From JAOUEA01 sp963719165 (lineage in GTDB: Bacteria; Actinomycetota; UBA4738; HRBIN12), in NCBI GenBank assembly GCA_963719165.1, contig CAVRAV010000001.1, forward strand, positions 2,418,001 through 2,482,000: a stretch of 64,000 bases of DNA, read 5' to 3'. The stretch's first letter is position 1, and each line of letters starts with the position of its first letter. The notes below the pieces were generated by a model. That model did no database searches, had not been told where the DNA came from, and was given only the letters and a program-made list of their open reading frames with translations. Shown piece by piece: positions 49,254-57,687 of the stretch. The position numbers and the translations under genes are program-made.

Positions 49254-51367
49254 ACCTCGTGGACCGCGAGCTCGCGGTCGGCGGCGCTCTCCTCCAGGGG
49301 CAGCGTGGCGAGGATCGTCGTGCCGCGACTGGGGGAGGAGCGCACGACGAAGGTTCCGCTGGCGAGTTCGACACGTTCGCGCATCGACGCGAGCCCGACA
49401 CGCCCCTCCCGGAGGTATTCGCGGCTCCGGGCGGCGTCGAAGCCGCGCCCGTCGTCTTGGACCTCGATCCGGACCTGAACGTCGTCCGCTTCGAGGTTGA
49501 CCGTGAGCATGTCCGCCTGCGCGTGCTTCGCGGCGTTGGAGAGCGCCTCTTGGACCACGCGGTAGGCCAGCGTCTCAAGGTCTTCTGAGAGACCCGTGGC
49601 GAGGCGGCTCGCGAACTCGGCGTGCACGCCCTGGTCGTCCCCGAAACGCTTCACCATCTCGAGCAAGGCCGGCGCGAGCCCGCGCTCTTCCAGGACCGGC
49701 GGTCGAAGGCCCGACATGAGCCGTCGCAGGGCGTCGGCCTCGGAGGTGAGCTCCTCGCGGATGCGCGAGAGCACCTCCATGCCACGCTCCGTGTCGCCGG
49801 CCTTGATCATCAGCAGGGCCGCCTCCAGCGAGAGCGATGCGGCGCTCACGCCTTGGACGGGGCCGTCGTGGAGATCGCGAGCCACGCGGTTGCGCTCCGC
49901 CTCGATCGCGGCGTTCGTACGGCGCAGGAGCCGCGTGCGGTCCTCGTCGCGATCCTGCAGGAACTTGAACAGCGAGCGGATCGTCTGGTCGGCCACCCGG
50001 GCGGCCGTGACGTCCCGCACGAGCATGAGCGTTCGCGGCGGGGACGTCGGGATCTGCGAGACGCGCGACTCGAGGAACAGCGGCTGCCCTTCGGCGCGGC
50101 GCACCTCGGCCTCGGCGGCCTGCGGGAGCGACGCGAACGACTCGTTCGCCCCCGTCACGGCGGCCGCCAGCGCGGACCAGGGCTGGCCCTCCACGGCCTC
50201 CCGATCCAGACGGACCATCCGGCAAAGGGCGTTGTTCGCGCGGATGACCACGCCCCGCTCGTCGAGCTCCACGACCCCGTCCTCGGCGGCATCGAACACC
50301 GATCGCAGGTGCTCCTCCGACTGCCCGAGGGTCTCGTTGGCTTCACGAACGCGCTCGAGGGCCCGGTCGGCTTCCTGCAGGGCCGCCTCTTTGTCCGCGA
50401 GCGCGGCCCTGACTTCGCGATGGCCCTGCGTGCTGGCCACCTGGTTGGCCACGATGCGCACGGCCACGCCCATGCCCAGCAGGACGATGATCACCGTGGA
50501 CGCCAGATCGTCGATGCCCCGGCGTTGGTCCAGGAGCGCCACCACGGAGAGCGCGGCGCATGCGCTCACCACGGCGAGCATGGTGAGCACCGGGCGGCTC
50601 CACCGATGGTGTTCGACGGGGTCGGTCGGCTGGTGTCGCGGTTGCAGCAAAGTGATGGCCGCGAACGCCAGGGGGGCGAGCGCGAGGCTGAGGTCGATCC
50701 ACGTCGACGTGCCGGAGAACGACCCGTGCGCCCACTGGTAGCCGAAGCCGGCGGTGGCCGTCGCGGTGACCGCGAACGCGATGGCCTGCATGAGGTGCTC
50801 CCGATCGGGTACCCACAGGGCGATCCCGGAGAAGACCGCCAACTGGGTGGCGGCGAGCAGAGCGAACACGGCTGCGGAGAAGGCGGTCTGCGCGTCCGAG
50901 CCCACGGGGCGGATCAGGAGGTACAGCATGGCCGTGATGGACGCCGTGATGAGGAGCAGGTCGATCGTCAACTCCCGGCGCTCCCGCTGCGCGAAATGCT
51001 CCCTCGCCTCGGCCTCCGCGAGTTTCAGCAGCGGGATCATGAGGACGAGGAAGATCGCGTCGGAGGGCCGCGGCTGGTAGCGGCCGGGCTGCGCCACGTC
51101 GAACACGAAGAAGAGCGCGTTGCCGATGCCGAGCAGCACCAGGGTCCATGCGAGCCAGATCGCGCCGTGCCACGCGCCGCCCTGGACCGCCCGCGCGATC
51201 ACGAGGGCGCTCAGGACGCACGTGATGGCTACCATCGCCTCCGAGGCGAGCGCCTGGGAGCGCGTCCCCGAGGGCAGCGCGACATAGACGGTCACGACGG
51301 TGAGTGCCGTCAGGCCGAGCAGGATCGCCGTCCACGAGGAACGGGCGGTGCGGGGGGCATCGCTCAT
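49250..51367 (-). CDS. PAS-domain membrane sensor histidine kinase (NarL type)
   Basis: 705-aa kinase. About nine membrane segments span residues 10-320, followed by a coiled linker (EAALQEADRALERVREANETL). The PAS domain reads LRSVFDAAEDGVVELDERG. The HisKA_3 box is RNRVARDLHDGPVQGVSAA with the phospho-His. The HATPase_c domain has EALSNAAKHAQA and VQDDGRGFD. The adjacent co-oriented LuxR-type regulator is its clear partner. It overlaps the PBP end by 4 nt on the opposite strand. Confidence 0.94.
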   Translation of the reverse strand: MSDAPRTARSSWTAILLGLTALTVVTVYVALPSGTRSQALASEAMVAITCVLSALVIARAVQGGAWHGAIWLAWTLVLLGIGNALFFVFDVAQPGRYQPRPSDAIFLVLMIPLLKLAEAEAREHFAQRERRELTIDLLLITASITAMLYLLIRPVGSDAQTAFSAAVFALLAATQLAVFSGIALWVPDREHLMQAIAFAVTATATAGFGYQWAHGSFSGTSTWIDLSLALAPLAFAAITLLQPRHQPTDPVEHHRWSRPVLTMLAVVSACAALSVVALLDQRRGIDDLASTVIIVLLGMGVAVRIVANQVASTQGHREVRAALADKEAALQEADRALERVREANETLGQSEEHLRSVFDAAEDGVVELDERGVVIRANNALCRMVRLDREAVEGQPWSALAAAVTGANESFASLPQAAEAEVRRAEGQPLFLESRVSQIPTSPPRTLMLVRDVTAARVADQTIRSLFKFLQDRDEDRTRLLRRTNAAIEAERNRVARDLHDGPVQGVSAASLSLEAALLMIKAGDTERGMEVLSRIREELTSEADALRRLMSGLRPPVLEERGLAPALLEMVKRFGDDQGVHAEFASRLATGLSEDLETLAYRVVQEALSNAAKHAQADMLTVNLEADDVQVRIEVQDDGRGFDAARSREYLREGRVGLASMRERVELASGTFVVRSSPSRGTTILATLPLEESAADRELAVHEV

Positions 51368-51527
51368 GTCGATCCATGATGGCGGCTGTGGCTCTATCGC
51401 TCCATCACCCAGACGAGGGAACCCGGCCGACCGACGGCCTAGCCCGTGGAAGGGCCGTTCGGGACCGAACGGGGGGGTGGCGGCGCGCCCCAGGCGCGGC
51501 TCAAGCGGGGCTGCGGTGCCCCTCGGT

Positions 51528-52166
51528 TCACTCGATCAAACGCCGGCGCAGCGCCTCGGCGACGGCCGCGGTCCGGTCGGAGGCGCCGAGCTTCTCGAAG
51601 ATGTGCTCGAGGTGGGTCTTGACGGTATCGGGCGAGATGTACAGACGCTCGGCGATGTCGCGGTTCGTGTGACCGAAGGCCAGGAGTTGGAGCACCTCGA
51701 CCTCCCGGGCGGTGAGGGTCTCGGCCTTGCGATCGCGCTCTTTGGCGGTGGACAACTCTTCGGCAAGCGCCACCACGAGCTGGGGATCGATGACCATGTT
51801 CCCCCCGGCCACCAGCCGCACGGTCTGGATCAGGTGCTCGGCGTCGCGCGCCTTCAAGACGTAGCCACGGGCGCCGCTGCGAACGGCCTCGACGACGAAC
51901 TGCCGGTCGTCGTACGCGGTGAGCATGATGACGCCGACGTTGGGGTGCTTGTCGCGCAATTCCCGCGCGGCCTCGAGCCCGTCCATCTCGGGCATCCGGA
52001 TGTCGACGAGTGCGATGTCGGTCTCGTGCGTTCCCACCAGGTCCAGCAGCTCGGCGCCGTTCGACGCCTCCGCGACGACCTCGATGCCGTCGGCCATATC
52101 CAGGTAGCGTCGCAGTCCTTGACGGACGAGTGAATGGTCGTCCGCGATGGCAACCCGGATCGTCAC
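51528..52166 (-). CDS. NarL/LuxR-family response regulator
   Basis: 212-aa regulator. Receiver domain: IADDHSLVRQGL, phospho-Asp in ALVDIRMPEMDG, Lys in GYVLKARDAE. LuxR HTH: LTAREVEVLQLLAFGHTNRDIAERLYISPDTVKTHLEHIFEKLG. GTG 52166 has GAGGGGAG upstream and a TAGGAT -10 about 30 nt away. It is transcribed ahead of the PAS kinase gene with a 160-nt gap. Confidence 0.96.
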   Translation of the reverse strand: MTIRVAIADDHSLVRQGLRRYLDMADGIEVVAEASNGAELLDLVGTHETDIALVDIRMPEMDGLEAARELRDKHPNVGVIMLTAYDDRQFVVEAVRSGARGYVLKARDAEHLIQTVRLVAGGNMVIDPQLVVALAEELSTAKERDRKAETLTAREVEVLQLLAFGHTNRDIAERLYISPDTVKTHLEHIFEKLGASDRTAAVAEALRRRLIE

Positions 52167-52195
52167 GATCTCCCCTCTGGCATTCGGTCTCGCAC

Positions 52196-52201
52196 ATCCT
52201 A
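52196..52201 (-). promoter_or_regulatory. Candidate -10 hexamer (TAGGAT) of the regulator-kinase operon
   Basis: TAGGAT on the minus strand lies about 30 nt before the GTG at 52166, leaving a short leader that contains the GAGGGGAG ribosome site. Confidence 0.35.
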
Positions 52202-52251
52202 GTGGTTCCCGCTCGCGTGGGCGCTCAGCCCGGGGGAAATGCTCTCGCCCC

Positions 52252-53445
52252 TCAGAAGACGTGCCACCAGTTGATGAACAGGAGCGCGAGGACCCCGTAG
52301 CCCGCCGCGAACGAACCCACGATGAGGGGTTCGCTCAGGCGCCTGCGTTCGACGCCGAGCGCGAGGACCCAGAACGCGGGGAAGATCACCGCCACGAACC
52401 GCGGCATCGACAGCAGCGGGCGACCGGGCGTCGGCGCGCTGAGCTCGACCAGCAGGCTGAGGCCCGCGTACGTGAGGTAGGGGGCGCGCAGCCTCCGCCA
52501 ACCGGCGATCACCGCCACCAGGACGACCCCAACGACGAGCACGTCGATCAGCCAGTAGGAGGAGTACCTCGCGGCGAGGTGCACGGCGTCCACGAGGCTC
52601 GTCCAAGGCGCGGCGAGGTCGCGGTTCCAGTTCGTCTGGGCGCGGATCGGTGCCCAGGCGTCGCCGGAACGAACCTGCCAATACGCGAGGTAGGCGAGGG
52701 GCCCCAGCGCCGTCGCGGCCGCGGCCGCGATCCTGGGCACGAGCGCACGCGCATCGCGCCGCCATTGGAGCCACGCCTCGACCGCGAGGGCGGGGCCGAG
52801 CAGCAGGCCCACGTTGCGCGTCGCGGCCGCGAGCGCGGCCATCACGGCCGCCCACCCCCAGCGGTCGCGCCGGGCGAACCAGAACGCGGAGATCGACAGG
52901 AGCAGGAACGTCGACTCCGTGTACGGAGCCAGGAAGAAGAACGCCGTGGGGAAGATCGCGAGGAAGACGACGGCGCGGCGCGCCATGGCCTCCGACCCGA
53001 ACTCCAGGCGCGTCAAGGCGTGCAGCATCACGAGCGCCGCGAGGAACGAGGCGTTGGCGACGAGGAGTGCCGCGCCGAGCGGACCGACGAAGGGCAGCAG
53101 AGCGACGACCCGAACGGCGAGCGGGTACAGGGGGAAGAACGCCGCGCTGTTGTCGTCCTCGCGGTAGCCCGTCGTGGCGAGGCGTAGGTACCAGGCCGCA
53201 TCCTGACGTTCGGTCGCGTCCACGGCGTTGTGCCACCCGGGCTCGAGGGGGGCGATCGGCCAGCCGGCCACGGCGGGGAGCTCCCCTCCGCGCGGCGTGA
53301 TGGGCCCGATCCCCGCCACGCAGAGCAGGCTCAACCCGATCCGCACGGCGAGGAAGACGAGGATGCAGTACTTCACGCCGTCGCGAACCTGGACGCGAAC
53401 CGCCGCCGCGTCCGCGGCTGAGGCCGGGTCCGCGGGAGCGCTCAC
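52252..53445 (-). CDS. Membrane mannosyltransferase-like protein (PIG-V/GT-C fold)
   Basis: 397-aa polytopic protein of the GT-C type. The first extracytoplasmic loop carries WHNAVDATERQDAAWYLRLATTGY, resembling the catalytic Asp loop of PIG-V-like mannosyltransferases. Next come AAFFPLYPLAVRVVALLPF and IFPTAFFFLAPYTESTFLLLS, both typical of this family. These enzymes use polyprenyl-phosphate sugars outside the membrane. The GTG start overlaps the stop of the upstream GT87 gene. Confidence 0.87.
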   Translation of the reverse strand: MSAPADPASAADAAAVRVQVRDGVKYCILVFLAVRIGLSLLCVAGIGPITPRGGELPAVAGWPIAPLEPGWHNAVDATERQDAAWYLRLATTGYREDDNSAAFFPLYPLAVRVVALLPFVGPLGAALLVANASFLAALVMLHALTRLEFGSEAMARRAVVFLAIFPTAFFFLAPYTESTFLLLSISAFWFARRDRWGWAAVMAALAAATRNVGLLLGPALAVEAWLQWRRDARALVPRIAAAAATALGPLAYLAYWQVRSGDAWAPIRAQTNWNRDLAAPWTSLVDAVHLAARYSSYWLIDVLVVGVVLVAVIAGWRRLRAPYLTYAGLSLLVELSAPTPGRPLLSMPRFVAVIFPAFWVLALGVERRRLSEPLIVGSFAAGYGVLALLFINWWHVF

Positions 53446-54680
53446 GCGGGCTGCGCCTCGGCCGCTGCCGACGCCCCGGCCGCCACCGGCGTCGACTCGA
53501 TGGGCAGCGCCCGGTGCTGCTCGCGGATCCAGGCGACGACGCACCAGACCAGGATCGCCGCGCGGATCAGCACCATCGCCTCGAACCACGCCTGCGGCGT
53601 TCCCCAGCCTCCCCGTAACCGCCCGAACCACCAGAACCGGGTCACGAACACGCCGACGTCGGCGATCTCGAAGGCGACGAAGCGCCCGAGACCGGGCAGG
53701 GCCAGGGCGAACCAGGGCACGAGCCACAGCCCGTACTGCGGCGAGTACACCTTGTTGGACAGCAGGAAGATCGCGATCAGGGGGAACCCTAGGGTCCAGC
53801 GCGGGAAGTCGGGGAACCGTCGCGCCCGCAGTCCCCACACGAGCGCCGATCCCGCCAGGAAGATCGCAGCGCCGAGCACGTTCGCCGCCCTGGTGGACAC
53901 GCACAGCGCGTCGGCGTGGCGGCAACCGACATACCAGAGGCTGTCGAAGTCGGCCGGCCGGGTGGAGTTGAAGGAGAAGAACCGGATCCAACTCGACGGG
54001 GAGGCGATCAGGAAGGGGAGGTTCACCACCGCCCAGGCGCCGGCGGTGGCCCAGCCGAGTGTCACGGCGGCGTCGGGCCGGCGCTCCCTCAGACGCTGCG
54101 CGATGAACGGCACGACGAGCAGGGCCGGATAGAGCTTGGCCGCCGCGCCGAGGCCGAGCATGGATCCCGCCCAGCCGTCTCGACGCCGCATCAGGAACAG
54201 GACTCCGGCCGTCGCGAACGCCACCGCCAGCAGGTCCCAGTTCATCGTGCCGTACACCAGCAGGGTGGGCGCGAGGGCGAAGTAGAGCGCCCGCGGGCCG
54301 GCCATGACGTAGAGGCAGAACCCGATCGTCAGGGCGCACAGCAACAGCAGCGCCGCGTTCACGTAGTAGAAGGTGCCGAAGTGAGGACCGGAGATCCACG
54401 CGGCCGCGCGCATGAAGTACATCGTGAGGACCGGATACTCGTCGCAGTTCTGCCCTGGGACCGTGGCGCATCCGTCCACGAACGGGAGGCGGCCGCCTGC
54501 CAGTTGTTCGGTGTTGAGGAGCGGGACGATGTCGGAGTAGCACAGCCATGCGTATTGGCGTCCGTCGCCCCAGCTGCCGGCGGCGCACGGCGCCTTCATC
54601 GCGGTCCCGACCGCCATCGTGCCCGTGACGCACATGAGGACGACGGCGAGGCTCACAACGGGTCGCACGGCGCGCGTCAT
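53442..54680 (-). CDS. GT87/DUF2029 family membrane glycosyltransferase
   Basis: 412-aa polytopic GT-C enzyme. The start at 54680 (MTRAVRPVVSLAVVLMCVTG) gives a first helix directly; the frame upstream is shadow. Family features are YPVLTMYFMRAAAWI with the acidic residues before it, MNWDLLAVAFATAGVLFL, AAAKLYPALLVVPF and SNKVYSPQYGLWLVPW. GT87 enzymes such as PimE add mannose to lipoglycans. Co-translated with the PIG-V-like gene, suggesting that both act on one envelope glycolipid. Confidence 0.9.
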   Translation of the reverse strand: MTRAVRPVVSLAVVLMCVTGTMAVGTAMKAPCAAGSWGDGRQYAWLCYSDIVPLLNTEQLAGGRLPFVDGCATVPGQNCDEYPVLTMYFMRAAAWISGPHFGTFYYVNAALLLLCALTIGFCLYVMAGPRALYFALAPTLLVYGTMNWDLLAVAFATAGVLFLMRRRDGWAGSMLGLGAAAKLYPALLVVPFIAQRLRERRPDAAVTLGWATAGAWAVVNLPFLIASPSSWIRFFSFNSTRPADFDSLWYVGCRHADALCVSTRAANVLGAAIFLAGSALVWGLRARRFPDFPRWTLGFPLIAIFLLSNKVYSPQYGLWLVPWFALALPGLGRFVAFEIADVGVFVTRFWWFGRLRGGWGTPQAWFEAMVLIRAAILVWCVVAWIREQHRALPIESTPVAAGASAAAEAQPA

Positions 54681-54734
54681 CTCGGCGCATGGTAGCCCGG
54701 GCCGCACCGGCGCCGGGACCCGTGTGGGCCGAGC

Positions 54735-54763
54735 TGGACCCTTCGAGCGTCCACTCGTAGAGT
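54735..54763 (+). promoter_or_regulatory. Candidate promoter of merR-menG-menF
   Basis: TGGACC (54735-54740, one mismatch to TTGACC), a 17-nt spacer, then TAGAGT (54758-54763) 8 nt before the GTG at 54772. Good geometry for a vegetative promoter giving a leaderless transcript. Confidence 0.5.
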
Positions 54764-54771
54764 GGGTGGTC

Positions 54772-55494
54772 GTGAGGTACCGGGTGGAGCAGCTGGCGGC
54801 GCGATCCGACGTGTCGGTCGACACTGTCCGCTACTACCAATCGCGCGGCCTGCTCTCGCCTCCCGAGCGCGAGGGGCGCGTGGCCTGGTACGGGCCCGCG
54901 CATCTCGAGCGCGTCCAGGAGATCCGGGCACTCCAGCGGAAGGGGCTCACGCTCGCCGCGATCCGCCGGGTGGTGAGCGGCGAGCTCGGGGTGGCCGATG
55001 CCGACCTCGCCGCCGCGGTCGTGGCGGCTCGCGGGGATGCCGGGACGGAGCCCGAGATGCTCACCCTGGAGGAGTTCTCGGCGCGCAGCGGGGTGCCCGC
55101 GTCGCTCATCCAGGCGGTGGAGCGCGAGGGGATCAGGCTGGGGCGCGTTACGGATGGCGACGAGCGCTACACCGTGGCGGACATCGAGATGGTTCGCACG
55201 GCGCTCAGCCTGCTCGAGTTCGGGCTGCCGCTCGCCGACCTCCTCGGCCTCGCCCGCGATGCCGATGCCGCCATGCGTTCGCTCGCCGAGCGCGCGGTGG
55301 AGCTGTTCGACGAGCACGTGCGCAAGCCGATCCGCGACACGGCCGGGGACGACGCGGCCGCGGCCGAGCAGATGGTGGTGGCGTTCGGTGAGCTCCTGCC
55401 GGCCGTCACGCATCTCGTGTCACACCACTTCCGGCGGGTGTTGCTCGAGACCGCGGAGGCGCACATCGAGGAGACGGAGTCCTCGCCGGCATGA
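54772..55494 (+). CDS. MerR-family regulator with two MerR-like HTH segments
   Basis: 240-aa regulator. Residues 1-70 are a standard MerR HTH (YRVEQLAARSDVSVDTVRYYQSRGLLSPP). From about 95 a second similar segment appears (LTLEEFSARSGVPASLIQAVEREGI ... RYTVADIEMVRTALSLLEFGLPLADLL). A helical C-terminus ends near the menG overlap. The ATG of menG overlaps its stop (ATGA), so it is co-translated with menaquinone genes and may regulate them. Confidence 0.88.
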   Translation: MRYRVEQLAARSDVSVDTVRYYQSRGLLSPPEREGRVAWYGPAHLERVQEIRALQRKGLTLAAIRRVVSGELGVADADLAAAVVAARGDAGTEPEMLTLEEFSARSGVPASLIQAVEREGIRLGRVTDGDERYTVADIEMVRTALSLLEFGLPLADLLGLARDADAAMRSLAERAVELFDEHVRKPIRDTAGDDAAAAEQMVVAFGELLPAVTHLVSHHFRRVLLETAEAHIEETESSPA

Positions 55495-56189
55495 CCCCCG
55501 CCGAGCGCCCCGAGCTGCCGCAAGGCGAGGCGAAGCGCACGGCCGTTCGCGGCCTCTTCGACTCGATCTCGGGGCGTTACGACCTCGTGAACCGGCTCAT
55601 GACGTTCGGCATGGATGCGGGTTGGCGCCGGCGAGCCGTGCGCGAGCTGCGGCTGCCCGGACACGCTCTCGTCCTCGATCTGGCGTGTGGAACCGGCGAC
55701 TTCTGCCGCGAACTCGACCGCCGCGGCTATCGCGCGGTGGGGTTCGACTTCTCTCACGGCATGCTCGCGAACGCGTGCACCGAGGCGCCGCTCGTGGAGG
55801 CGGACATCCTCACCCTCCCCGTGGCCGACGCACGAGCCGACGGAGTCACCTGCGGCTTCGCCCTGCGCAACGTCGTATCGCTCCGAGGATTGTTCACGGA
55901 GCTGGGGCGGGTCGTTCGACCGGGTGGGAGGATCGCGTTGCTCGACGCCAGCGTGCCGGACAACCCCGTGCTGCGGACCGGGCACGGTCTCTATTTCAAC
56001 AAGGCGATCCCGTTGATCGGCGGCGCGATCTCGGATCGCGCCGCGTACGCCTACCTCCCCAGGTCCATGGCCTATCTCCCGCCGCCCGAGGAGATGGTGG
56101 GGATGCTGGAAGCGGCCGGCTTCCGCGACGTCGACCGGCTTCAGCTCTCGGGCGGGCTCACGCAACTCCTGGTGGGGACCAGGGCGTGA
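55491..56189 (+). CDS. menG: Demethylmenaquinone methyltransferase (UbiE/MenG family)
   Basis: 232-aa SAM methyltransferase catalysing the last step of menaquinone synthesis. The family start FDSISGRYDLVNRLMTFGMDAGWRR is clear. SAM motif I is LDLACGTGDF; GFALRNVVSLRGLFTELGRVVRPGGRI matches UbiE motif regions; the protein ends GGLTQLLVGTRA. It overlaps merR and menF at both ends. Confidence 0.94.
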   Translation: MTPAERPELPQGEAKRTAVRGLFDSISGRYDLVNRLMTFGMDAGWRRRAVRELRLPGHALVLDLACGTGDFCRELDRRGYRAVGFDFSHGMLANACTEAPLVEADILTLPVADARADGVTCGFALRNVVSLRGLFTELGRVVRPGGRIALLDASVPDNPVLRTGHGLYFNKAIPLIGGAISDRAAYAYLPRSMAYLPPPEEMVGMLEAAGFRDVDRLQLSGGLTQLLVGTRA

Positions 56190-57478
56190 GCCAGAAATCC
56201 CCCCGCGCACGGCCCTCGAGGGCGGGACCGGCCGCGTCACACCGGATCTCCAAACTCGGCTCCGCCTACGATCTCCTGGCCGCCTATCACCCCGAGGGCG
56301 TCTTCATGGAGCGCGGGGGGATCGGCGTGGCGGGCGGCGCCTCGCCGTTCGGCTTCAAGGTGGCCATGGCCGGTTCCCAGGCCGGGCCTACCGTGCCGGG
56401 CCCCACGGAGCTCTTCGATGGGATCGAGATCGTGGACGCTCCCGACGGGGGGCCGCCCCCGTTCGTCTTCGGCTGCCTGCCGTTCGACCGCCACCGAACC
56501 GGCTGGTTCCAGATCCCCAGTCGAGCCGTGCGTCGAGACCACGAAGGGCAGACCTGGGCGATCGACCTCGTGCGGCCCGGTGAGGCACCCGTCCCCCGGT
56601 CCGCGCGGCGCTTCGTCGGGCGGGCCGCTCCGCACGAGCCGTTCAGCGGCATGCAGATCCGCCCCGAGCCGTTGCCCGACGCCTACGAGCGCGCCGTCGC
56701 CGCCGCGGTCGAACGGGTCCGCGCCGGCACCCTTCGCAAGGTCGTGCTCGCTCGCTCCGTGGAGCTCGTGGCCGGCCGCGAGCTCGACCCCCGAGCGCTG
56801 CTCTTCCGGTTGCGCGCCGCCGAGCCTCACGGCTACGCCTTCGCCGCCCCCGTCGACGGCGGCGCCGTGCTGGTGGGCGCGAGCCCGGAGCTGTTGGTGT
56901 CCCGGGCCGGGCGCGAGGTGTGCGCGAACCCGCTCGCCGGCTCGGCGCCGCGGTACGGCGACGCATCCGAGGACGCCGCCTCCGCGGAACGGCTGATGGC
57001 CTCCGCGAAGGACGGCGAGGAGCACCGGATCGTCGTCGAGGCCGTCGCGGCGACGCTCGGACCCGTCTGCGAGGCCCTCACGTGGGACCCGGAGCCGGTG
57101 CTGTTGGAGACCGCGAACGTGTGGCACCTGTCCACCCGGTTCCGCGGGACCCTTCGCGACCCCGCGCCGCACGCCCTCGAGCTCGTGAGCCTGCTCCATC
57201 CGACCCCGGCCGTGTGCGGCGAGCCGCGGGAGGCGGCGATGCAACTGATCCGGGACCTCGAGCCGGTCCCGCGCGGCGCCTACGCCGGCGCGGTGGGGTG
57301 GATGGACGCCAACGGCGACGGCACCTGGGCCATCGCGCTGCGCTGCGCCCGCATGCGCGGTGACGAGGCGCGCCTGTTCGCCGGCGCCGGCATCGTCGCC
57401 GAGTCCGACCCCGCGGCGGAGCTTCAGGAGACGGAGCGGAAGTTCCGGGCGTTCCTCGACGCGCTGCGGTGGGGCTAA
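56186..57478 (+). CDS. menF: Isochorismate synthase
   Basis: 430-aa chorismate-binding enzyme making isochorismate. C-terminal signature motifs: NPLAGSAPRYGD, EEHRIVVEAVAATL, HLSTRFRGTL, LLHPTPAVCGEPREAAMQLI, YAGAVGWMDANGDGTWAIALR and LFAGAGIVAESDPAAELQETERK. The GTG start at 56186 overlaps the menG stop. An EntC/DhbC role is formally possible, but the menaquinone neighbours make MenF the better call. Confidence 0.94.
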   Translation: MSQKSPRARPSRAGPAASHRISKLGSAYDLLAAYHPEGVFMERGGIGVAGGASPFGFKVAMAGSQAGPTVPGPTELFDGIEIVDAPDGGPPPFVFGCLPFDRHRTGWFQIPSRAVRRDHEGQTWAIDLVRPGEAPVPRSARRFVGRAAPHEPFSGMQIRPEPLPDAYERAVAAAVERVRAGTLRKVVLARSVELVAGRELDPRALLFRLRAAEPHGYAFAAPVDGGAVLVGASPELLVSRAGREVCANPLAGSAPRYGDASEDAASAERLMASAKDGEEHRIVVEAVAATLGPVCEALTWDPEPVLLETANVWHLSTRFRGTLRDPAPHALELVSLLHPTPAVCGEPREAAMQLIRDLEPVPRGAYAGAVGWMDANGDGTWAIALRCARMRGDEARLFAGAGIVAESDPAAELQETERKFRAFLDALRWG

Positions 57479-57486
57479 GCTCGCTC

Positions 57487-57687
57487 ATGGCCCGCGAACC
57501 GAAACCCACCACCGCCTACCCCGTCGTCGTGAAGGTGGTCGCGGTCCTCGGGGCGGGGCTCGGCCTGGTCCTCGCCGGGTCGGCGGCGGTCGGGGCCGGC
57601 TCGTTCGTGCTGCTGCCGATCGGCCTCGCGATGGTGCTGGTGAGCGTGCTCCTGTTCCGTCTCGCGCATCGCCTGATCGGTGGCTAG
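57487..57687 (+). CDS. Small two-helix membrane protein
   Basis: 66 aa with two hydrophobic segments (VVVKVVAVLGAGLGLVLAGSAAVG and FVLLPIGLAMVLVSVLLFRLA) linked by a short turn. No family recognised. It starts 8 nt after the menF stop; the menF stop region itself reads TAAGCT 5 nt before the ATG. Possibly part of the men operon. Its end overlaps the convergent ligase by 4 nt. Confidence 0.65.
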   Translation: MAREPKPTTAYPVVVKVVAVLGAGLGLVLAGSAAVGAGSFVLLPIGLAMVLVSVLLFRLAHRLIGG

